Source: Eubacteriaceae bacterium (GTDB lineage Bacteria; Bacillota; Clostridia; Peptostreptococcales; Anaerovoracaceae). From it: a stretch of DNA of 64,000 nt. This document shows positions 36,913-44,735 of this stretch, one piece after another. How positions within the stretch are numbered: position 1 is the first letter of the stretch; every line of letters begins with the position of its first letter. The notes under the pieces were generated by a model. It was not told the origin of the DNA. It worked only from the letters and a program-made list of their open reading frames with translations, and searched no databases. The position numbers were made by a program, and so were the translations under genes. The stretch spans positions 1-64,000 of the forward strand of contig CABIWW010000010.1 in NCBI GenBank assembly GCA_902362435.1, given 5' to 3'.

Positions 36913-38001
36913 ATGGAAAAAACAAAAGATGTATTAGACAAATTAGAACGTGCGAAGATGTATATTTTGGGATCAGGATTTGATAACGAAACGCGAGTAC
37001 ATGGCATAGGCCTGCTGATGGAACTTGTAGAGCAGGGCGATGATGAAGCATTGTTTTTGACAGGCAAACTTGTACTAGAAGGAATTATTAATTTAAAAGA
37101 AGGCTTTGATAGGGAAGAGACTGGAATGAACTTTCTTTTTGAATCTGCAAGTATGGGAAATATGAATGCTAAATTGATGTTGAATCAGATTTGCTACTAT
37201 AGGTATCAAAAGAATATTCCGTTGAATACAAAAAATGTAAATGAAGGTCCGCTGGTTGATTTTGAAGGGAAGCAGATCATAATAAATCGTACAGGGATAC
37301 GTACGCCGGTAGATGCTGTACTGACCTATAAAGATGGTATGAATTATCTGCACCTTTCTTTGAATCCGATTTTTATACACTTGGATGATTCTGTAGAAGA
37401 TGAGAAAAAGTTTGAAAAGAGTGTGTTAGACGGATTCAGACAATGGGCGGGCATGTATGAAGTTTTTGGCGGTCAGAAATTAGCTGTTGAAATTGAGATA
37501 ACAGATAAGAACAATGCTTATGACAATGTTTATATATTCTCGATTAGTGATGACACTGTTGATATTGCATCAAAGCTAAGTTCTAAAAAAGGCAAAAATT
37601 TACTGGATAACTCAGAAGGTTTTGCATTTACAGGTGCTAGAAAATGGTCGGTAACTTCTCGAAAGGCTATTTATATACGTAACCGAGATGTAAGATTAAA
37701 TGACTATGATGAAATACAGGATATTGCAAAACATGAGTTTGGTCATGTTTTGGGTCTGGGTGATTTATATGCGTATGACAGCCTTGATTTAAATGGCATA
37801 GATAAAGGGAGATATAGTGAAATCGATGCATATCATGTTTCTGGCAAAACATATAATCTTGTAATGTGCAATCACCATGGTGTGATAAGCAATAATGATG
37901 TCGAAATGGTTGTATTGTCATTTAGTGAAAATAAAATACAGGAATATCAGAAAAACGGAAAGTTTAAGGAAATATCAAAGGCGCTGGGGAATGGAAACTG
38001 A
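36913..38001 (+). CDS. Metzincin-like protease with Sel1-like N-terminal repeats
   Basis: This 362-aa protein has helical repeats in its first 100 residues (GIGLLMELVEQGDDEALFLT, FESASMGNMNAKLML) resembling Sel1/TPR repeats. A zincin domain follows, with HEFGHVLGLGD near 274-284. HExxHxxGxxD is the metzincin signature with Asp as third ligand, as in snapalysin. There is no signal peptide, so it would act in the cytoplasm, which is unusual for metzincins and fits an intracellular effector or processing protease (inference). It is the last gene of the AT-rich array. Start ATG 36913 has AAAGGAAAA about 10 bases upstream, a modest site. Confidence 0.7.
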   Translation: MEKTKDVLDKLERAKMYILGSGFDNETRVHGIGLLMELVEQGDDEALFLTGKLVLEGIINLKEGFDREETGMNFLFESASMGNMNAKLMLNQICYYRYQKNIPLNTKNVNEGPLVDFEGKQIIINRTGIRTPVDAVLTYKDGMNYLHLSLNPIFIHLDDSVEDEKKFEKSVLDGFRQWAGMYEVFGGQKLAVEIEITDKNNAYDNVYIFSISDDTVDIASKLSSKKGKNLLDNSEGFAFTGARKWSVTSRKAIYIRNRDVRLNDYDEIQDIAKHEFGHVLGLGDLYAYDSLDLNGIDKGRYSEIDAYHVSGKTYNLVMCNHHGVISNNDVEMVVLSFSENKIQEYQKNGKFKEISKALGNGN

Positions 38002-38308
38002 TGATGCAAATGGAAGGAGAAAGTATTTGAATGGATCAAGACTGCTGGCTTTTGCAGTCTCGACCAGGCTGAAAACAGTTGCTGTCATATTATCTACAAA
38101 AATAAAGCGACAAAATATTACGAAAATTATAAACAAATGATTATTTACAATATATTTTTTTATGGTATATTAATATATAAAATATAGTGCTGCGTATCGA
38201 AAAGGCTTTCCGGTACAGCATCAAAAAACATGGAAATTCCGGAAGAAGCCGGTGTTGAAAAGCGAGGAATGATATAAAGTAATAAAAAGTATTTGGCAGG
38301 TGATGTAA
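38002..38308 (+). promoter_or_regulatory. Very AT-rich gap with a probable promoter before the kamA-family gene
   Basis: The gap marks the end of the accessory array. TTTACA at 38144-38149 and TATATT at 38166-38171, 16 bp apart, form a reasonable housekeeping promoter. The transcript would carry a leader with an imperfect hairpin near 38190-38222. A 13-codon ORF (38031, MDQDCWLL...) after AAGGAG is too short to call. No array terminator was found. Confidence 0.5.
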
Positions 38309-39403
38309 ATGGATAGAGGATTGGAAAAAAACTTAGTTCAAGGATGTACGGATATTCAACAGGTAAAAACATTGTTTGGGTTTTCTGATAAAGAAACGGA
38401 AATGTTGAAAAAAATACAGGAAATGTATCCGATGTTTGTAAATCCGTATTATTTTTCTTTGATAGACATAGATGATGAAGCAGATCCTATACGAAAGCTC
38501 TGCATACCTTCGGTGGAAGAGTTAGATACCGTTGGAAGCTTTGACACCAGTGGTGAAAAGGATAATACGGTTTTACCGGGACTGCAGCATAAGTATAAAG
38601 CAACGGCGCTGATATTGTCTAATAACCGATGTGCGATGTATTGCAGGCATTGTTTCAGGCGAAGAATGGTAGGGATATCGGAAAAAGAAACTTCAAAAGA
38701 ACTTAAAGCTATCGTTGACTATCTCAATGAGCATACGGAAATATCAAATGTCTTGATCAGTGGCGGTGATGCTTTTATGAACAGCAATGAACTCATAGAG
38801 GAATATCTTAAGGAACTTAGTGCCATACCTCACCTGGATCTGATACGGTTTGGGACCAGAATACCGGTTGTATTCCCGCAGAGAATAACAGCAGATCTGG
38901 AACTCAGAGATATTTTATGTAAATATAATAAGAAAAAGATAATAAACATAGTGACACAATTCAATCATCCACGAGAAATCACTCAACAGTCCGCGGAAGC
39001 AGTCGAGCAACTGTTAGATATAAATATACTGGTCAAGAACCAGACAGTGCTTCTTAAAGGAATAAATGATGACAGCTATATTCTGGGTAATCTGATAAAG
39101 AAGCTTACAGCTATAGGCGTGATCCCTTATTATGTTTTCCAGTGTCGCCCGGTGACAGGTGTCATGAATCATTTTCAGATACCATTGAGAAAAGGATATG
39201 AGATCACTGAGGCTGCAAAAAATATGCAGAGCGGGATGGGAAAATGTTTTCGCTTTGTTATGTCGCACATTACAGGAAAGATAGAAATCCTGGGAGCATT
39301 AAATGAAAATAATATGATTTTCAAATATCATCAGACTAAAGATGAAGAAAATCAAGGACGCATTTTCGTTCAGCAGATCAATGAAAATCAATGCTGGCTA
39401 TAA
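38309..39403 (+). CDS. KamA-family radical SAM protein (lysine 2,3-aminomutase-like)
   Basis: This 364-aa enzyme carries the radical-SAM 4Fe-4S motif CAMYCRHC (C-x3-C-x2-C, near 111-118) in the context RCAMYCRHCFRRRMVG, typical of the lysine 2,3-aminomutase family. NVLISGGDAFM, RFGTRIPVVFPQRI and YYVFQCRPVTG follow. SHITGKIEI near the C-terminus supplies a probable PLP lysine. It is shorter than the 410-470 aa of true KamA, lacking much of the C-terminal oligomerisation region, so substrate assignment (lysine, glutamate, or EF-P lysine as in EpmB) is open. It stands alone in its own transcription unit with a strong terminator after it. Its composition is closer to the core genes than to the array. 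Confidence 0.8.
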   Translation: MDRGLEKNLVQGCTDIQQVKTLFGFSDKETEMLKKIQEMYPMFVNPYYFSLIDIDDEADPIRKLCIPSVEELDTVGSFDTSGEKDNTVLPGLQHKYKATALILSNNRCAMYCRHCFRRRMVGISEKETSKELKAIVDYLNEHTEISNVLISGGDAFMNSNELIEEYLKELSAIPHLDLIRFGTRIPVVFPQRITADLELRDILCKYNKKKIINIVTQFNHPREITQQSAEAVEQLLDINILVKNQTVLLKGINDDSYILGNLIKKLTAIGVIPYYVFQCRPVTGVMNHFQIPLRKGYEITEAAKNMQSGMGKCFRFVMSHITGKIEILGALNENNMIFKYHQTKDEENQGRIFVQQINENQCWL

Positions 39404-39445
39404 GTCCATGCTCGGTTTGACCATCTTAATTGATGACATTTGCGC

Positions 39446-39488
39446 TAGCCTGCTATGGTAAGATCAAAATACCATAGCAGGCTATTTG
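39446..39488. terminator. Strong 15-bp hairpin terminator between convergent genes
   Basis: TAGCCTGCTATGGTA (39446-39460) pairs perfectly with TACCATAGCAGGCTA (39470-39484) across a 9-base loop, followed by TTTGATTT. It ends the kamA-family transcript and may also block read-through from the convergent pseudogene. Confidence 0.85.
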
Positions 39489-39538
39489 ATTTGGCGCTTA
39501 TCGGCGCTTGCATTTTTTTGAGGTTGCGTCTGCTATAT

Positions 39539-41216
39539 TTAGTTTATCGCTTCACCGTCAACATACAGTGTATATCCGTTGAAGTCGATGTTGCTGTAGT
39601 CTGTGTCAGCGTCGTCAAGGCTAGTAACATAGCTGTCGCCGGTGAGCTTGATCTTGGATTTCTTGTCGAGCGTCAGCTTTATCGATTTGCCGCTGTTGTC
39701 GCCGTTGATCGTTCCTTCGTAGTATGAGCCGGATTTCATGGTCATATCGAGAGTCGAGATCGAGTCGCTCACGATTTTGCCAGTGGCCTTCTGCTTTGTC
39801 ATCACTAGGGTGACGTCACCGTCGTTTGATCCCGAATTTCCCCATGAATCGGCCTGGGCTCTGAGGAAGTTGCCTTCGCTGTCTGTGTTCTTTATAGTGT
39901 TGTTTTCCAGGTTGATAGTCGCTGTCGTGTTTGTCACGTACAGCGTGTAGCCTTTTTTCGTCGTTATCTTGCTGTCTGCTGCCGTGAATTCCGCATTGCC
40001 GTCGGCGGCATCGCCGCTCATCGACTGGTAGAGGAATATATTCTTGTAAGTAGTCGACTGTCCGTTCAGTTCAGTGTTGCTGTCCGTGAGAGTGCAGTCG
40101 TTCAAAGTAACCGAGTTCTTTCCTTCGATCACGATGCCCTCGGAAGCCTTTGCGACGAGCTTGGCATTGCTTACGATGATGTCGGCCGTGGAATATACGG
40201 AAGGGGGAGCCGATACCTGTAGTCGTGTAAGTGCCGCCGCCTGTCGTCATGATGCCGCCTGCATTATCACCTGTAGTCGTGATCTCAGAATCGCTTATCG
40301 TGACTGATGTGCCGTCGCCGGAAGAATTGTTGGTAGTCGCAGAGCCTCCGTAGCTGAATACTCCGTTGGCGCCGCTGGCATCGGTAGTTATCTTCATATT
40401 TTTGAGCGTCAGGGCAGCGCCGTCTTTTGCAGTGATGCCGGAGTTATTGCCGTAGAAGTTGCTGGTGTCGCCTTCGTCTGAATCACCGGTCTTGGTTATC
40501 GTCGTATCGGAAAGCTGTGCAGTGATGCTGCCTGTTGCGAGGACTGCGTTCTCGTCTGAGTTTTCCGAGCTATATGTCTCGACTTTTATGGTTTCGTCTG
40601 ATGTTATCTCTTTTACTGCCGAATATGATGCAGTACCTGCTGACTGGCCGCCGGGGCCTCCCATCTGACCGGTCTCCGCTGCGCTGCTTATGAATACGCT
40701 GCCTGTTATGCCGCTGCATGAGAATGTGAATGCTGATGCCAGCAGTACTGCTGACAGTATGAATATCGTTATCTTATCTCTGTTCATAGCTAGCTCCTTT
40801 ATTGATTTCTTTCCTCCTCGTGTCATTATCAGATACATCACTCCGGCGGCGAGGATGATGCCTTCAGCGCCGAAAACGAAGTAGTATCCGATCGGCAGTG
40901 CCGATGATGATCCTGAAGCGTTCATGTCAGGAGGTGTTCCGCCTTGGCCGTTCTGATCACCCTGACCATTCTGATCGCTTGCGTTCTGGTCGTTCTGAGC
41001 ATCGCCTCCGGGCTGACCGCTCTGTGGATCGTTGCTCTGCTGGTTTCCGGACGGCTGACTGCTGCCTTCTGATGACTGTGTCATGATCGTGTCAGGACCG
41101 CTGATCACATGGGACTGAGCATATTTCATCGTGAAAAACGCACAGCCGCACATCGCCGCGATCAGCAGCACGGCCAGCGTGTTTTTTATATACCGTTTAG
41201 CGAATAATCTTTTCAT
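39539..41216 (-). pseudogene. Frameshifted Cthe_2159-type carbohydrate-binding membrane protein
   Basis: Reading leftward from ATG 41216 there is a signal/anchor helix (LAVLLIAAMCGCAFF), a Gln/Gly/Asn-rich linker, two further helices (YYFVFGAEGIILAAGVMYLI and IFILSAVLLASAFTF), and a beta-helix-like repeat region (TLKNMKITTDASGANGVFS, ISDSEITTTGDNAGGIM). This is typical of Cthe_2159-type polygalacturonate-binding proteins. At the C5 run (G-run 40203-40207 on the plus strand) the frame breaks. The matching continuation lies one base later and runs to TAA at 39539. Removing one C gives GIGSPSVYSTADIIVSNAK and an unbroken protein of about 558 aa. So either a real recent mutation, a phase-variable homopolymer, or a sequencing error. 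Confidence 0.8.
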
Positions 41217-41394
41217 ATCGTTTGAACTCCTTTCTCATTAGAACTTCGTGTCTGTTTTCTTTCATCGCAGAGCATGATAACTTTTCTTCCTTAAATGAAC
41301 ATTAAACGCGAAAACTTTTTTGCAAAAATGTTAAAATAGGCTGTATTTAAGGTTGATTTAATAAATGTAAGTTATTTTTATCACGGTGATTATT

Positions 41395-42015
41395 ATGCGT
41401 ATTTTGATTGTAGAAGATGAAAAGAATCTGGCTGATGTGACAGCCGCAAAACTCAAAAAGGAAAATTTCACGACAGATGTCTGCTATGACGGAGACGAGG
41501 GTCTTTACAATGCGATGACCGGCATATACGATCTTATAATACTCGATGTGATGCTGCCGGGGAAAAACGGGTTCGAGATACTGAGAGAGATAAGGAAAGC
41601 AAAGATCGCGAGCAAGGTGATAATGTTGACTGCGAGGTCGATGCTGGAGGACAAGCTCAACGGTCTCGAACACGGCGCGAACGACTACATCACCAAGCCT
41701 TTCCATATGGATGAGCTGATGGCGAGAGTAAACATACAGCTCCGCGACCCTTCTGAATTCAAAAACAGCGATCGTCTGGAGTACGGGGACCTGCAGCTCG
41801 ATACGGCGAAGTCGAAGCTCAGATGCGAAAAGACAGGCGATGAGGAAAAGATATTCGAGCGTTTTTATCGTGCAGATGAATCGAGGAACAGGAGCGAAGG
41901 CAGGTTCGGTCTCGGCCTTGCGATAGCGAAGAATATAGTGGAAAGTCACGGCGGGCAGATAAGTGCGGCTTCCGCTGACGGGAAGACCGTGTTCAGGGTT
42001 GCGTTCAGGGCGTAA
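41395..42015 (+). pseudogene. Response regulator receiver fused in frame to a histidine kinase tail (deletion scar)
   Basis: This 206-aa frame starts as a normal OmpR-type response regulator: MRILIVEDE with the acidic pair, [10 protein letters not shown] with the phospho-acceptor Asp, [15 protein letters not shown], then the first strands of the winged-helix domain ([18 protein letters not shown]). After GDE it jumps to the end of a histidine kinase ATPase domain: [36 protein letters not shown]. The rest of the DNA-binding domain, the sensor and the DHp helices are missing. A single in-frame deletion across a regulator-kinase gene pair explains it. The product cannot bind DNA or sense normally. 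It lies divergent from the frameshifted Cthe_2159-type gene, which it probably once regulated. GTG 41386 is an alternative start. Confidence 0.8.
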
Positions 42016-42065
42016 CGATTTGACGCAGATGTCTATAAATGTGCAGCAATAATATGCAATGAAAA

Positions 42066-42122
42066 ACGGACTGCGGAGCGGAGATCTTTATCTGATCTTC
42101 CGTATGCAGTCCGTTGTTTTTA
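42066..42122. terminator. Bidirectional hairpin terminator
   Basis: ACGGACTGC (42066-42074) pairs with GCAGTCCGT (42106-42114), with further imperfect pairing inside. A TGTTTTTAT run follows on the plus strand. On the minus strand the stem is followed by TTTTTC. It serves the regulator remnant and the convergent asd gene. Confidence 0.8.
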
Positions 42123-42239
42123 TAAAAGTCTCAAATCTGCAAAAGCCTCAAGCGTTCTCCGGGCAGGTGCTGCAGCTGTCATAGGCAGGACGCGCAGCGG
42201 CTTGCGGCGTGTTAAGTGCTCAGGCCTAGCTGCAGCTGA

Positions 42240-43247
42240 TTAGTCGTCCATGTCCTTGAGGAGCTGTTCTGCGATCTGGATAGCGTTTGTTGCAGCGCCC
42301 TTTCTGATGTTGTCTGCAACTACCCAGATGTTGAGTCCGTTGTCAACTGAGAAGTCTCTTCTGATACGGCCGATGTAAACTTCGTCTGTACCTGCAGCGT
42401 CTCTTGCGAGAGGGTATACATCGTGTTCGATGTCATCCTGAACTACGATTCCAGGCGAGTTCTTGAACAGTTCGAAGATGTCTTCGAGCTCGAACGGCTT
42501 CTCCAGTTCGATGTTGATGGATTCGCTGTGTGAATCGAATACCGGCACACGAACTGTAGTTGCAGTTACTCTGATATTGTCATCGCCGAGGATCTTGTGA
42601 GTCTCGTTGATCATTTTCATTTCTTCTTTTGTATATCCGTTGTCTGTGAACACATCGATATGAGGCAGACAGTTTCCTGCGATAGGATGTGCGTAAGCCT
42701 GAAGCTCATCCTCTTTTCCTGCAAGACCGTTCTTCAGATCATTGATGCCCTTTACACCTGAGCCTGAAACAGCCTGATAAGTCGAGTAAACGACTCTCTT
42801 GATGCCGTATTTGTCCTGGAGAGGTTTCAGAGCTACCATAGCCTGGATAGTCGAGCAGTTAGGGTTTGCGATGATCCCCTTGTTCCATTTGATATCTTCA
42901 GGGTTTACTTCAGGGACTACGAGAGGAACTTCCTTGTCCATTCTCCACTGGCTGCTGTTGTCTACAACGGTAACGCCTTTGGCTGCTGCGATAGGTGCGA
43001 ATTTTTCACTTGTTGAGCCACCGGCTGAGAAAAGTGCGATGTCGATCGGCTTGTCGAATGAATGCTCTGTAAGCTCTTCGACTGTGTATTCTTTCCCCTT
43101 GAAGGTCAGCTTTTTGCCTGCTGATTTAGCAGATGCCATCATGTAAATGTTCTCGAAAGGGAAATCTCTCTCTTCCAGAACCTTTAAAAATGTGGAACCG
43201 ACTACTCCGGTAGCTCCCACGACTGCAATATTGGGTTTTCTCTTCAT
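42240..43247 (-). CDS. asd: Aspartate-semialdehyde dehydrogenase
   Basis: This 335-aa enzyme reduces aspartyl-4-phosphate to aspartate-4-semialdehyde with NADPH. That is the branch point to lysine/diaminopimelate, threonine and methionine. N-terminal NADP-binding motif: VAVGATGVVGSTFL-type (NIAVVGATGVVGST). The catalytic Cys is in IIANPNCSTIQAM (near 131), the substrate-binding His/Arg region near VRVPVFDSHSESI, and DEVYIGRIRRD near the end. Length is normal. On the minus strand GGAGG lies about 10 bases before the ATG. It is a single-gene unit with the bidirectional terminator downstream. Confidence 0.95.
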   Translation of the reverse strand: MKRKPNIAVVGATGVVGSTFLKVLEERDFPFENIYMMASAKSAGKKLTFKGKEYTVEELTEHSFDKPIDIALFSAGGSTSEKFAPIAAAKGVTVVDNSSQWRMDKEVPLVVPEVNPEDIKWNKGIIANPNCSTIQAMVALKPLQDKYGIKRVVYSTYQAVSGSGVKGINDLKNGLAGKEDELQAYAHPIAGNCLPHIDVFTDNGYTKEEMKMINETHKILGDDNIRVTATTVRVPVFDSHSESINIELEKPFELEDIFELFKNSPGIVVQDDIEHDVYPLARDAAGTDEVYIGRIRRDFSVDNGLNIWVVADNIRKGAATNAIQIAEQLLKDMDD

Positions 43248-43865
43248 AATAATTGTGACCTCCTAAATGTATTGTTGATTTTTATTATATTCTGTATAAT
43301 TATTCTATGCATATGCATCGGATGATGATCGCGTCATAATGCGTGCAACATATGCTTTATCAACGATTATACTACCTCAGGCACCCCTGTGTAAAGGGAT
43401 AAGAAGGGATTTCTTATAATTAATACTTTAACAAAAAACATAAAAATGTTCGGATTTTTAGTTGAAAACCACAAAAAATGCGCATAGGCCTTGTGTAAAG
43501 ATGCAGTGCTTCGGTGTGCGAAGGAGTGGTGGTAATACGGATTGTGTGACAGTGTTTTACAATGTTGCTCCGTATCATGCTGCGATGCCGCTTGGCATCA
43601 TGCTGCACACAAAAAACACATATTAATTGCGGAAGGGATATGTTATAATAAACACTTAGATGATATGCGGCGTTGCCGCAAGGAAGTGTTTATTGAAACA
43701 GACTGCGACGAGCTTGTCTGTTATAATAAATAACACTTGGATAATAAGCGGCGTTGCCGCAGGGAAGTGTTTATTGAAACAGATGGATCGGGCGGATCGG
43801 CCGGGGCGTCTGCTTCAGTATGCACTTGGATCATTTTAAAGTACAATTTCAGGGAGGAACTAAAC
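43248..43865. promoter_or_regulatory. 618-bp gap with structured tandem repeats upstream of uppP
   Basis: No gene is supported here: an in-frame extension of uppP back to 43737 crosses the repeats and lacks a ribosome site. The asd side is AT-rich and should hold the asd promoter. Near 43582-43597 GATGCCGCTTGGCATC forms a small hairpin. From 43643 two repeat units follow (separate entry). TATAAT occurs at the start of each unit but without a suitable -35 element, so I do not call promoters. Confidence 0.5.
43643..43783. repeat. Two tandem ~80-nt hairpin repeats upstream of uppP
   Basis: Unit 1 (43643-43702) and unit 2 (43721-43783) share TTATAATAAA, ACACTT, GCGGCGTTGCCGC and GGAAGTGTTTATTGAAACAGA, with a period of about 80. 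Hairpin A: AATAAACACTT (43647-43657) pairs with AAGTGTTTATT (43684-43694), enclosing TGCGGC-GTT-GCCGCA. In unit 2 the outer pair is AACACTT/AAGTGTT (43732-43738, 43765-43771). Hairpin B between units: ACAGAC...GTCTGT. The unit structure parallels the 84-nt repeats at 61366. Confidence 0.8.
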
Positions 43866-44702
43866 ATGACTTACATTCAGGCGGTGATTCTGGGACTGGC
43901 ACAGGGGCTTTCGGAGTTTTTACCTATCAGCAGCTCGGGACATCTGGCGCTTCTGCAGTACTTTTTCGGCATAAATGCGGATAATGTGCTTCCTTTTGCA
44001 GTGCTTCTGCATTTCGGTACTCTGGTATCGGTCTTCATAGTTTACTGGAAGGACATCGTTGATCTGATAAAAGAGCTCGGAGCAGTGATAAAGGATATTT
44101 TTACAGGAAAAGGACTCAGGATAAATGCCAATCCGACGAGACGTCTCGGCTTCATGATAATCGTCGCTACGATACCGACGGCAGTGATAGGTCTGCTGTT
44201 CAATGATCTGTTCAATGCGATGTATCTTTCACTCGTAGCGATCGGCATAGGTCTGCTAATTACAGGTACGATACTCGTGATCGCCGAAAGGATGGGAAAG
44301 AGCAATAAAACTGTAAAAGAAATGAAGTTCAGACACGCTTTGTTCGTGGGATTCATGCAGGGTGTTGCGATATGCCCGGGAGTTTCCAGATCGGGATCGA
44401 CTCTTTTCGGAGGTCTGATATCGGGTCTCAACAGGGAATTCGCAGTTAAATTCGCATTTCTCATATCGATCCCGTCGATACTCGGTTCAGTGATACTTGA
44501 AGCGCCCGATGCGTTCAGAGAAGGACTGGACATATCACTCGTAGGTCCGGTCATCGCAGGTGTGGTAGTTGCTGCCATTTCAGGTCTGTTTGCGATCAAA
44601 GCGATGATAAAGCTTGTTTCGAACAAAAACCTGATCGGATTTTCGATATATACATGGGCTCTGGGTATAGCAGTTATAGTCTATGCGCTTATATTCGCCT
44701 AG
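43866..44702 (+). CDS. uppP: Undecaprenyl-diphosphatase (BacA/UppP)
   Basis: This 278-aa integral membrane protein recycles the C55 lipid carrier for peptidoglycan synthesis by dephosphorylating undecaprenyl diphosphate. The family motifs are present: GLAQGLSEFLPISSSGHL near residues 14-31 (E-x-x-x-x-P-x-S-S-S-G-H-L) and MQGVAICPGVSRSGST near 160-175 (PG-x-SRSG-x-T). About seven to eight hydrophobic helices are seen. I start at ATG 43866, after AGGGAGGAA; the longer frame to 43737 adds a non-conserved tail through the hairpin repeats. The repeat hairpins lie in the leader and could affect expression. It precedes ftsK by 33 bp. Confidence 0.93.
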   Translation: MTYIQAVILGLAQGLSEFLPISSSGHLALLQYFFGINADNVLPFAVLLHFGTLVSVFIVYWKDIVDLIKELGAVIKDIFTGKGLRINANPTRRLGFMIIVATIPTAVIGLLFNDLFNAMYLSLVAIGIGLLITGTILVIAERMGKSNKTVKEMKFRHALFVGFMQGVAICPGVSRSGSTLFGGLISGLNREFAVKFAFLISIPSILGSVILEAPDAFREGLDISLVGPVIAGVVVAAISGLFAIKAMIKLVSNKNLIGFSIYTWALGIAVIVYALIFA

Positions 44703-44735
44703 AAGATAAAATCACTTGTTTACAGAGGTAAAAGG

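Noticed and set aside
1346..38001. Type VI/VII secretion or phage origin for the array
   Set aside because: No baffle, sheath, EssC, capsid, terminase or holin genes; the HNH protein has no secretion or trafficking domain and the ATPase lacks EssC features.
37895..38140. 81-codon ORF overlapping the end of the metzincin gene
   Set aside because: Most of it overlaps the protease gene in another frame; no ribosome site and no recognisable domain.
39455..41086. Rightward ORFs opposite the carbohydrate-binding gene
   Set aside because: The minus-strand reading has signal peptide, helices and beta-helix repeats; the plus-strand frames are repetitive complements.
42140..42240. Palindromic GCTGCAGCT sequences after asd as an attachment site
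   Set aside because: Only short symmetric words; no integrase or matching second copy, and the bidirectional terminator explains the structured DNA here.
43645..43728. TATAAT boxes at 43645 and 43723 as promoters
   Set aside because: They belong to the repeated hairpin units and no -35 element occurs at 16-18 bp.
43542..43865. Small ORFs and a 43-residue N-terminal extension of uppP
   Set aside because: They run through the hairpin repeats; the true uppP start at 43866 has AGGGAGGAA and the conserved N-terminus.
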